Below the pieces are notes generated by a model. The model was not told the origin of the DNA and made no database searches. It saw only the letters and a program-made list of their open reading frames with translations. Of a stretch of 14,528 bases of DNA, positions 1-6,559 are shown piece by piece. Origin of the DNA: GCA-2708415 sp964351905 (lineage in GTDB: Bacteria; Pseudomonadota; Alphaproteobacteria; Micavibrionales; Micavibrionaceae); contig CAYGPG010000039.1 in assembly GCA_964351905.1 (NCBI GenBank), positions 1-14,528 on the forward strand, read 5' to 3'. How positions within the stretch are numbered: the first letter of the stretch is position 1; each line of letters starts with the position of its first letter. Position numbers and translations under genes: made by a program.

Positions 1-137
1 CTCCCCCCCCATCCCCCCCGTGAACGGGGGGGTGATTTGATGCCCCTTCGCCAGAGGGGTGATTTGTTCTTAGTGCCCCCCCGTTAGCGGGGCAACCTTC
101 TTCTTTCCCCCCGTATACGGGGGGATAAAGGGGGGAG
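1..137 (-). repeat. Compound C/G-rich palindromic element inside ygfZ
   Basis: Outer arms CTCCCCCCCCAT (1-12) and ATAAAGGGGGGAG (125-137) can pair and enclose four hairpins. These are CCCCCCCG/CGGGGGGG with loop TGAA (13-32), CCCCT/AGGGG (43-59), CCCCG/CGGGG with loop TTAG (79-92), and the perfect palindrome CCCCCCGTATACGGGGGG (107-124). The element is read through in frame by ygfZ on the minus strand. It begins SPLYPPVYGGK and continues into a Pro/Gly-rich stretch. It may extend past the left edge. Confidence 0.85.
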
Positions 138-457
138 AAAACCGCAAAAACAGGCTGATAAGGCTCGACTGAGATTTTCACTTTGGAGCGAAGACGGTAT
201 TTATTGAGGCGTTCATAAAGATCTTCGGCACGCGCACCGCCTTCACAATCAATTAATATAAATCCATCGCCATGATGTAAAAAGAAGTCATGCAAGAATT
301 TTCCTTGCGGGGTGAGCAGGCAGCCATATTGAATACGCGCCGCCTCTAATTTCTCAACATTTTGACTGATGAGCCCTTGCAAAAACGCTACGCGGTCTTC
401 GCCTTCGATATGGATCAGACCGCGATTGGGGAGGGGCACGTAAAATGGTTTTGACAT
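1..457 (-). CDS. ygfZ: YgfZ/GcvT-like folate-binding protein, N-terminal part, running off the left edge
   Basis: The reading frame opens at ATG 457 on the minus strand and stays free of stops for 152 codons to the window edge. Residues 8-60 have the YgfZ/GcvT N-terminal pattern: PLPNRGLIHIEGEDR, then FLQGLISQNV and YGCLLTPQGKFLHDF. A helix with YERLNKYRLRSKV (residues 81-93) ends the first domain. By family knowledge YgfZ proteins bind folate and support Fe-S-dependent tRNA modification in the cytoplasm. The usual Cys motif (KGCYxGQ) would lie beyond the edge. From about residue 107 the frame enters a C/G-rich hairpin repeat encoding a low-complexity Pro/Gly/His stretch to the edge (see the repeat at 1-137). 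Whether the C-terminal domain follows in frame cannot be seen. The gene diverges from the glycosyltransferase with 29 bp between the starts. Confidence 0.85.
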   Translation of the reverse strand, partial: MSKPFYVPLPNRGLIHIEGEDRVAFLQGLISQNVEKLEAARIQYGCLLTPQGKFLHDFFLHHGDGFILIDCEGGARAEDLYERLNKYRLRSKVKISVEPYQPVFAVFSPLYPPVYGGKEEGCPANGGALRTNHPSGEGASNHPPVHGGDGGG

Positions 458-486
458 GCGCAAATCTTATCTTTCTAATAGCGCTT

Positions 487-1524
487 ATGAAAGTGCTTTT
501 TATTACTTCCACCCGATTGGGTGACGCGATTTTATCGACAGGATTGTTGGATCATTTGTTGAAAGAATATCCTTCGGCGAAGGTTACGGTGGCCTGTGGC
601 CCACTACCCAAGACAATCTTTGAAGGCTTTCCAAATGTTGAGCGTATCATTCCATTGAAGAAAGAAAAGCGTCATGGCCATTGGATAAAACTATGGAAGG
701 CCGTTATTGGTACAAAATGGGACATGGTGATTGATCTGCGTGACAGTGCGGTGTCACGTCTTATCTTTGCCAATGAACGTTTTATCTTTGGTAAGCATAT
801 TGATAAATCCAAGCATAAAGTTGAGCAAGCGGCGGAAACGATGAAATTGTCGACCGTGCCTGCACCTCAATTATATTTTACGAAGGCGCAAGAGGCTTTT
901 GCTCAAAATCTTATTCCTTCCCCCCCTCAATCCCCCCCGCAGGCGGGGGGGAAGGCTTCGCAGAAGCAAGGGGGGGAGAAAATTATTGCCGTGGGGCCGT
1001 CGGCAAATTGGATTGGTAAAACATGGCCTGCAAATAATTTTATTGAAGTGATCGAATGGATGACATCAAGTTCAGGCCCTTTCCCCAAAGCGCGTGTTGC
1101 CGTTTTTGCAGCACCGGGAGAAGAAAGCCAAGCCCAACCAGTTTTGGATAGTATTCCAAAAGCCCGCCAAATTGATGGTATCGCCAAAGGAAACCCGGGA
1201 GAGGTCGCCTGCGCCCTATCAAAATGTGACTTTTACCTCGGCAATGATTCAGGCCTCATGCATGCCGCGGCTGCGGCAGGAGTGCTAACGGTAGGCGTGT
1301 TTGGCCCGAGCTACCCACATCTATATGCACCATATGGTGAGCACGCAACCTATGCCCGCACCCCCGAAACCTTTGACCAACTCATTGATTTTGAAGGATA
1401 CTCCCCCAAAAAACTTGACAGAACACTCATGAATAGTCTAAAAACCCAAGATATTATTGACATAATTAATGGTTTTGGAGTTTTAAAGAGTGCCGTTTGT
1501 CCCCAAATTTCAAAAAAGAACTGA
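487..1524 (+). CDS. Glycosyltransferase family 9 (lipopolysaccharide heptosyltransferase-like)
   Basis: The product has 345 residues from ATG 487. Family 9 enzymes move a heptose or related sugar from a nucleotide donor to the LPS inner core on the cytoplasmic side of the inner membrane. The N-terminus MKVLFITSTRLGDAILSTG is the family's first beta strand plus glycine loop. The C-terminal donor half shows VGPSANWIGKTWP (169-181) and the signature GNDSGLMHAAAAAG (252-265), followed by FGPSYP. ATG 487 is chosen over in-frame ATG 445 because the conserved domain starts there and the extra 14 residues are unlike the family. Residues about 144-165, between the two Rossmann halves, are encoded by a C/G-rich repeat. 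The last 11 codons lie within the overlap with the next gene, so the tail FGVLKSAVCPQISKKN may be non-native. The acceptor is not deducible. Confidence 0.85.
   Translation: MKVLFITSTRLGDAILSTGLLDHLLKEYPSAKVTVACGPLPKTIFEGFPNVERIIPLKKEKRHGHWIKLWKAVIGTKWDMVIDLRDSAVSRLIFANERFIFGKHIDKSKHKVEQAAETMKLSTVPAPQLYFTKAQEAFAQNLIPSPPQSPPQAGGKASQKQGGEKIIAVGPSANWIGKTWPANNFIEVIEWMTSSSGPFPKARVAVFAAPGEESQAQPVLDSIPKARQIDGIAKGNPGEVACALSKCDFYLGNDSGLMHAAAAAGVLTVGVFGPSYPHLYAPYGEHATYARTPETFDQLIDFEGYSPKKLDRTLMNSLKTQDIIDIINGFGVLKSAVCPQISKKN
918..979 (+). repeat. C/G-rich palindromic element inserted in frame in the glycosyltransferase gene
   Basis: Outer arms C7 (920-926) and G7 (970-976) enclose two hairpins. The first is CCCCCCCGC/GCGGGGGGG (932-940/943-951). 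The second is GCTTC/GAAGC with loop GCA (955-967). The whole can fold as a three-way junction. Translation gives SPPQSPPQAGGK followed by ASQKQGGEK, a Pro/Gly/Gln linker unlike the rest of the enzyme. The start matches the ygfZ element in sequence, orientation relative to the gene, and reading phase. Confidence 0.88.
1477..1480 (+). promoter_or_regulatory. Ribosome binding site supporting the GTG start at 1490
   Basis: GGAG lies 9 bases before GTG 1490, inside the 3' end of the glycosyltransferase gene. It supports a GTG start 35 bases upstream of the glycosyltransferase stop and suggests translational coupling. Confidence 0.5.
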
Positions 1525-2476
1525 AGCTGTAAAAGCCGAAGATGTTGAGGCATGTAAAAATTTATTTATAAAGCCCGAATATTTAAATGATATTTTAGAT
1601 ATTTGGAATGATAATATTGATTACTCGCCATCGGATATAGAATCAATTTTTGAAAAAGCATTTCAATTAGGTTTGGTTTTAGAAATTCGATGTCTACGTG
1701 GAATATTTCGTTTTACATTAAAATATCCAAATGAAGAAAATGCTTACATCCAACGTGAAGAATATAGTCTAGATGAAACATGGATTCATGGCAGCAGTCT
1801 TGTTGTTCCTAGAGAATTTAGAGCATTAGGGCATGGTAAAGATTTTTCGTTAATGTTTATTGAGTTGGCAATGCTTTTAGGGAAAAAGGGATGTGAGTTT
1901 ACTTCCGAACTCGAAAATGGTGGGTATGTTTGGGCACGAATGGGGTACTATCTCAACAATAATTCAGCACGAAATGTTGAAGATAATAAATTTTTATCAG
2001 AAATGTTAATCGCAAAATTGATAGTATTAAAGCCATTATTACCATTAGACGTTTATAATAAAGCCATCACATTTAGAAAATTATGCAATAAAGATGATTT
2101 ATATAAGTTGGCCAATATTGACTTTGATTTATCAAAAGTAATCTCACAGGATGATTTCTCTGCAGATGGTTTTCTTAGGCAATCTTTAAGTGATGTATTT
2201 AAAGACAGAACTCAATGGCCAGATGATGAAATTGAAGACAGAGCTAATAAATTATGTGAGGCAATGCAGGAAACTATTAGTTTTTGCCAACAAAATAAAA
2301 AAACGCTAAATATCGGCAGATTATTGCTTGCAAGAGAAAGGTGGCATGCACAATCCGATTTTACTGATGACAATCAAATGAAACTTATTAGTGATTATGC
2401 AGGAGGGTTTCGAAATTTTGAATTTCTACCAGTCCCTCTAAAAGCGATAAACAATCTTACTTGTATACTCAGTTGA
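1490..2476 (+). CDS. Hypothetical protein with a GNAT-like core, AT-rich, probably acquired
   Basis: The product has 328 residues and starts at GTG 1490 in another frame, overlapping the glycosyltransferase by 35 bases. I do not recognise a named family. Residues about 104-131 read LVVPREFRALGHGK and then a helix ending in LLGKKG. This resembles the acetyl-CoA-binding motif A of GNAT acyltransferases (R-x-x-G-x-G). Residues 144-153, GGYVWARMGY, resemble the strand-helix that follows in GNAT-like proteins. The region after about residue 165 is helical, charged and unassigned. The base composition differs sharply from its neighbours: in positions 1561-1620 only 11 of 60 bases are G or C. The stop at 2474-2476 directly abuts the stop of the convergent lipoprotein gene. 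The fit between flanks and the composition suggest horizontal acquisition. The GNAT assignment is inference and the substrate is unknown. Confidence 0.7.
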   Translation: MPFVPKFQKRTEAVKAEDVEACKNLFIKPEYLNDILDIWNDNIDYSPSDIESIFEKAFQLGLVLEIRCLRGIFRFTLKYPNEENAYIQREEYSLDETWIHGSSLVVPREFRALGHGKDFSLMFIELAMLLGKKGCEFTSELENGGYVWARMGYYLNNNSARNVEDNKFLSEMLIAKLIVLKPLLPLDVYNKAITFRKLCNKDDLYKLANIDFDLSKVISQDDFSADGFLRQSLSDVFKDRTQWPDDEIEDRANKLCEAMQETISFCQQNKKTLNIGRLLLARERWHAQSDFTDDNQMKLISDYAGGFRNFEFLPVPLKAINNLTCILS

Positions 2477-3034
2477 TTAGTCATTCAAGTTTTTGAACGG
2501 GGGTGGGTTTTGGACGCGGGGGTTTAGGCTGGTTACGTTTTCGCGGTCGCTATATTTGCGTTTGCTGTCTTTGCGTTTCAGATAGTCCTTACGGGCTTTA
2601 TCAGCGTCTGTGTATGGTAAATATTCTGCACGTTCCCATCCTTTGGCGTACATGCAGGTTTCGAAATCATGATAATCTAAATGTTCGTTATAAAGATACC
2701 CGTCACGTTGCGGCGTGTCGTATTGATCGAGCGTTTTTTCAGAAGCTGTTCGTTCACCTAATTGATTACCACTATTGTAATTAGCTGGAACGGCGCGGCG
2801 AATTTCGCCTAAATTTTGAAGTTCACGAATTTCAACGGTACAATTGGCGATGTCTTGGTGCAGCATTTGTTGTGCTTTTGGGCCTTGCATATAAATAGCC
2901 GAGCTTGCACTTTGGCGTTGCCAATATTCGGCACGTTCCATGTTCGGATTTTTAAAACCGCTAAAACCACCACAGGCATAGAGGGATAATGTCGCGATGG
3001 ATAAGGAGAAAAGAATAGGTTTTTTAAAAGTCAT
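2477..3034 (-). CDS. Predicted lipoprotein of unknown function
   Basis: The product has 185 residues with a lipoprotein signal peptide: KK near the start, a hydrophobic stretch, and lipobox LYAC with Cys21. The mature protein should be lipid-anchored in the envelope. It is polar and rich in Tyr, Arg and Asp. A segment around residues 121-140 (DYHDFETCMYAKGWER) contains a second Cys. This and Cys65 (IANCTVEIRE) could form a disulphide, since the F-x-x-CM-x-x-KGW pattern is common in small alphaproteobacterial lipoproteins. The C-terminal third is highly basic (RKDYLKRKDSKRKYSDR) and ends Pro-rich. It lies 93 bp downstream of the YejA-like gene on the same strand and could share its transcript. 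I see no strong Shine-Dalgarno before ATG 3034. No function is assigned. Confidence 0.75.
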   Translation of the reverse strand: MTFKKPILFSLSIATLSLYACGGFSGFKNPNMERAEYWQRQSASSAIYMQGPKAQQMLHQDIANCTVEIRELQNLGEIRRAVPANYNSGNQLGERTASEKTLDQYDTPQRDGYLYNEHLDYHDFETCMYAKGWERAEYLPYTDADKARKDYLKRKDSKRKYSDRENVTSLNPRVQNPPPFKNLND

Positions 3035-3127
3035 AGGGCGCTCGTCATTTAAGGCGTGATTTGAAGAATCATAAATTATGAATAAAGGATAGCAGGGGCG
3101 GCAAGAACGCTCAAGTTTGTAAATGCT

Positions 3128-4807
3128 CTATTCGCCCTCCATCCACCATGTTTCGGTGACAATACCATAAAGTGGCGTTTTCTCAGGACGTTTGAGCCCT
3201 TTGGCATAGGCAACATAATCGTAAGGATTGTAATAAAGCGGGATCATGTAAACGCCGTCTTGGAGCTTTTGATCGAGCATTTGCGCTTTTTGAACCATAT
3301 CTTCGCGGCTGGTCGCTTCGGGAATAGCTTGGGCGAGCTTGTCAATTTCAGGGTCACAAACGCCCGCATAATTCCAACGTGATGGCGTTTCGGCGCTCTC
3401 GCATGACCAATAGAGATATTGCTCCGTCCCAGGGGAGAGAGTGGAATGCCAATAATGGATCGTCATGTCAAAATCATAATCGGTCATACGCCCACGATAA
3501 GCCGCGCTGTCGAGGACACGAATATTGGCTTTGATGCCCATTTTTTCTAAAGTACGGCTATAGACAAGGGCAATTTTCTCATCCGCAGGATTATCAAGGA
3601 TGATTTCAAATTCCATGCGCTCACCCGTTTCGTTGTGAATGCGTTTGCCATCTTTAATAACCCAACCCGCTTCATTTAAGCGACGATTTGCAATGACTTG
3701 TTTTTCGCGTGGGCTGAAATATTCTCGGTCAACGGGGCTACCTAAATTTGTATTCGGAAAAAAAGTTCTTATTTGTTTGTAGGCACCGTAAAAGAAATTT
3801 TTATTCACCCAGTCAAAATCAAATATTAGATTTAAGGCATCACGTACTTTGATGTCATTGAACGGCTCACGACGCGTGTTGAAAATGAAACCACGAATTT
3901 TTTCAGCGCGGCCATGTTTAATTTCTTCTTTAATAATGTCGCCCTTATCAATGGCGGGGAAGTCGTAAGAATTATTCCATGTGCCTGCATCCCATTCACG
4001 GCGGAAATTAAGGTCACCTTTTTTAAAACTTTCTAAGGCAACGGTGTTGTCACGGTAATAATCATACGTGATCTTATCAAAATTATGATGGCCTTTATTT
4101 GTGAGTAGGTCTTGCGCCCAATAATCTGTCACGCGTTCGTAAGTGATTTGTTTGCCAACATCAACGTTTTTAATTTTATAGGGGCCATTGCTTAAAGGCG
4201 GTTCAAGCGTGGTCGTGTCAAATTCTTTATCCTGCCAATAAGCTTTTGAAAGCACGGGCATGAGGCTGAAGATGAGAGCCGTTTCACGATCATAACCTTC
4301 GCCAAATTCAAATTTAATTGTGCGGTCATCAATCGCCATAGGCGTTGCCAATTGATAAAGGCGGCGTTGGTTGGGGCGACCAAATTCTTTTAAGGTTTCA
4401 TAGGTGAATAAAACATCTTGCGCCGTAATGGGCGATCCATCATGAAATTGCGCCTTTGGGTTTAGGTGAAAAGTAATGCTCGACCGATTTTCTGGCACGT
4501 CAATTTTTTTTGCAATGAGCGGGTAAAGCGTAAAAGGTTCACCCCATACACGCGCCATTAGGCGATCAGTGGTTAATGTTAATCCTTCGGCAGGTTTGCC
4601 TTTGATGTTGTAGGGATTGAGCGTATCAAAACTTCCCGTGGCGGATTGTTTTAAGGTGCCACCTTTGGGCGCATCGGGGTTAGCGTATTCAAGGTGAGTA
4701 TCCTGCGCTGTATATTTCGGATCCCCCACCATCGCAAAACCAAATTTTTCTTCGGCGATGGCGTTGGAAGAATGGAAAAAGATAAAAAGCAGGAATAGGA
4801 GTTTCAT
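3128..4807 (-). CDS. YejA-like periplasmic substrate-binding protein (SBP family 5)
   Basis: The product has 559 residues. A Sec signal peptide (residues 1-18) ends at an AIA-EE cleavage site, so the protein is periplasmic. The mature part begins with the YejA-type segment EYANPDAPKGGTL and FDTLNPY. It continues with FHDGSPITAQDVLFTYETL, which is characteristic of oligopeptide/dipeptide-binding proteins, then SNGPYKI and the C-lobe region around VRDALNLIFDFDWVN. The family captures oligopeptides (YejA itself is linked to microcin C uptake) and hands them to an ABC permease. No yejB/E/F-like permease or ATPase genes are visible here, so it must use a transporter encoded elsewhere or act differently. 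ATG 4807 is 7 bp downstream of the adenosine kinase stop with no clear ribosome site, suggesting coupled translation in one operon. Confidence 0.85.
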   Translation of the reverse strand: MKLLFLLFIFFHSSNAIAEEKFGFAMVGDPKYTAQDTHLEYANPDAPKGGTLKQSATGSFDTLNPYNIKGKPAEGLTLTTDRLMARVWGEPFTLYPLIAKKIDVPENRSSITFHLNPKAQFHDGSPITAQDVLFTYETLKEFGRPNQRRLYQLATPMAIDDRTIKFEFGEGYDRETALIFSLMPVLSKAYWQDKEFDTTTLEPPLSNGPYKIKNVDVGKQITYERVTDYWAQDLLTNKGHHNFDKITYDYYRDNTVALESFKKGDLNFRREWDAGTWNNSYDFPAIDKGDIIKEEIKHGRAEKIRGFIFNTRREPFNDIKVRDALNLIFDFDWVNKNFFYGAYKQIRTFFPNTNLGSPVDREYFSPREKQVIANRRLNEAGWVIKDGKRIHNETGERMEFEIILDNPADEKIALVYSRTLEKMGIKANIRVLDSAAYRGRMTDYDFDMTIHYWHSTLSPGTEQYLYWSCESAETPSRWNYAGVCDPEIDKLAQAIPEATSREDMVQKAQMLDQKLQDGVYMIPLYYNPYDYVAYAKGLKRPEKTPLYGIVTETWWMEGE

Positions 4808-4814
4808 TTTTAAA

Positions 4815-5831
4815 CTATGCCGCTTCTTTATGGATTAAATCAGCCAATTTTGTGGCGGGACGGGGGCCCATTTGTTGGATGACTTCGGCGGCGGCGATGG
4901 AGCCTAAACGACCGCATTCGGCTATGTCCATGCCTTCGGTAAAGCCATAGAGGAAGCCAGCGGCGTAGGCGTCGCCTGCGCCCGTGGAATCCATGACTCG
5001 CTTTACAGGCTCGGCGGGTACTTCTGTGCGTCGGCCGCTGTTGATGATAATGGAGCCTTTATCACTGCGCGTGGTGGCGGAAATCGCACAATCTTTTGAG
5101 ACACGTTCTAATGCTTCTTCCAACGTATCTGTTTCATAAAGGGCAATAAGCTCATGCTCGTTCGCAAAGAGAATATCAACATGATGCGCGACCAAATCTT
5201 TAAACGCTTCACGATGACGCTCTACACAAAATGAATCTGAGAGCGTAAGCGATGTGCGGCGTCCTGCTTGGTGGGCAATACGGGCGGCTTTGATGAAAGC
5301 TTCCATTGCCTTGGGTGGGTCGAATAAATATCCTTCTAAGTATGTGACTTGGGCATCACTGATCACATCTTCATGTATATCATCAGGGGTGAGTTCAACG
5401 GCGGCACCAAGATAAGTATTCATCGTGCGTTCTCCATCGGGGGTGACCAAAATCATACAACGACCTGTGGACGCTCCACCCGTTAAAGGCTCTGTTTTAA
5501 AATCGACACCGTTATGCCTAAGATCACTGGCGAATGTCATGCCGAGCGCATCATCCGCCACTTTACCGATATAAGCCCCCCGACCGCCAAAAGAAACAAA
5601 ACAAGCCATTGTGTTTCCGGCTGATCCACCAGACATTTCGGTGGGATCTGCCATATCATCATAAAGGGCGAGCGCACGTTTCGCATCCACAAGGTTCATG
5701 GAGCCTTTTTCCATGCCTGCTTCTGCTTTTTGTTGCGCTATATACTCATCATCTGTTTTAGAGAGGACATCCACGAGAGCGTTACCGATGGTGATAAGGC
5801 CATATTGAGGGGCAGATTTAGAGGAGGGCAT
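4815..5831 (-). CDS. PfkB-family sugar/nucleoside kinase, adenosine kinase type
   Basis: The product has 338 residues. The family phosphorylates the 5' hydroxyl of a nucleoside or sugar with ATP; this subgroup is annotated as adenosine kinase (adenosine to AMP, purine salvage, cytoplasmic). Seen in sequence: the N-terminal GNALVDVL (16-23), the substrate-binding loop MSGGSAGNT (66-74), IGKVADDALG (88-97), VTPDGERTMNTYLGA (129-143), the ATP-site strand LFANEHE (221-227), and the anion-hole/catalytic motif DSTGAGDAYAAG (281-292) with likely catalytic base Asp287. I choose ATG 5831 because AAGGA sits 7 bases before it and homology begins shortly after. A TTG at 5870 would add 13 atypical residues. 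It diverges from the TetR-like gene across 71 bp and is the first gene of a probable operon with the YejA-like gene. Ribose or another nucleoside remains possible as substrate. Confidence 0.88.
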   Translation of the reverse strand: MPSSKSAPQYGLITIGNALVDVLSKTDDEYIAQQKAEAGMEKGSMNLVDAKRALALYDDMADPTEMSGGSAGNTMACFVSFGGRGAYIGKVADDALGMTFASDLRHNGVDFKTEPLTGGASTGRCMILVTPDGERTMNTYLGAAVELTPDDIHEDVISDAQVTYLEGYLFDPPKAMEAFIKAARIAHQAGRRTSLTLSDSFCVERHREAFKDLVAHHVDILFANEHELIALYETDTLEEALERVSKDCAISATTRSDKGSIIINSGRRTEVPAEPVKRVMDSTGAGDAYAAGFLYGFTEGMDIAECGRLGSIAAAEVIQQMGPRPATKLADLIHKEAA

Positions 5832-5902
5832 GAAGTTTCCTTTTAAATAAATTGTATTGTTAGTCTTCAATCTCTATATTTTTAGGCTGAAAGGCAAGAT
5901 GA

Positions 5903-6559
5903 ATGGCAAAAAAACCACAGAATAAAGGGATAAAAGATAGCGTTATTGATGCAGCTTTAACCTTAAGCGCGGTAGAGGGATGGGAGAATCTTTCCTTTGA
6001 TCAAATTTGTCTGGCGGCGCAGGTTGATGAGGTTGAGGCCTTTGAATATTTTGATGATAAAAATGATATTCTTGTCGCCTATGGGCGGCGCATTGATGCG
6101 AAATTAAAAGCAATGATACCCGATATACTATCGGATGATATGACTGAGCGGGAAAAGCTTTTCGATATTTTGATGGAACGATTTGATCTGATTAATCAAG
6201 ACCGTGCTGCGGTTCTTTCAATTTTAAATGCAATCAAAACTGATCCAAAGGAAATGCTTTTGACCTTTCCCCATTTGGCAAAATCCATGAACCGTATTGT
6301 GGAATGGGCGGGGTTAGAAACAGATGGTATTCGCGGCACAGCGCAAGTATCAGGATTGATTGGCGTTTATCTTTATGCGGTGAGAAGTTGGAAAGAAGAT
6401 GAAAGTTCTGATCTTCCCAAAACTATGGCGGCGTTGGATAAGGCGTTGGATTATGCCGAAAGCATAGCGAATAGTTTTTTGAACGGTAATTTACTCTCTG
6501 GTTTTTCAGATGTATTTGGGCGTTTTAAAAACGCGAAAACTGACAAGAAAGAAAATTAA
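5903..6559 (+). CDS. TetR-like (possibly COQ9-like) regulator
   Basis: The product has 218 residues. The N-terminal 60 have the TetR helix pattern: DSVIDAALTLSAVEGWENLSF, then DQICLAAQV, the turn, and FEYFDDKNDIL in place of the usual YxHFxxKxxL. The C-terminal half (LFDILMERFDLINQ through LYAVRSWKEDESSDL) matches the all-helical ligand domain of alphaproteobacterial TetR/COQ9-like proteins. The expected recognition helix is acidic (VDEVEAFEYFDD) and lacks basic residues, which is unusual for a DNA binder. The stop codon overlaps the ribokinase start by one base (TAATG), so the two are translationally coupled. It also diverges from the adenosine kinase gene, so it could control both PfkB operons if it binds DNA. 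The ligand is unknown. Confidence 0.75.
   Translation: MAKKPQNKGIKDSVIDAALTLSAVEGWENLSFDQICLAAQVDEVEAFEYFDDKNDILVAYGRRIDAKLKAMIPDILSDDMTEREKLFDILMERFDLINQDRAAVLSILNAIKTDPKEMLLTFPHLAKSMNRIVEWAGLETDGIRGTAQVSGLIGVYLYAVRSWKEDESSDLPKTMAALDKALDYAESIANSFLNGNLLSGFSDVFGRFKNAKTDKKEN

Noticed and set aside
1..137. C-rich repeats as a CRISPR array
   Set aside because: The units are self-complementary hairpins of different lengths with no constant spacers.
445..486. Upstream in-frame ATG at 445 for the glycosyltransferase
   Set aside because: The added residues (MVLTCANLIFLIAL) overlap the divergent ygfZ start and have no family match. The conserved N-terminus begins exactly at ATG 487.
5832..5870. TTG start at 5870 for the adenosine kinase
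   Set aside because: ATG 5831 has a good AAGGA site 7 bases upstream, and the extra 13 residues are unlike the family.
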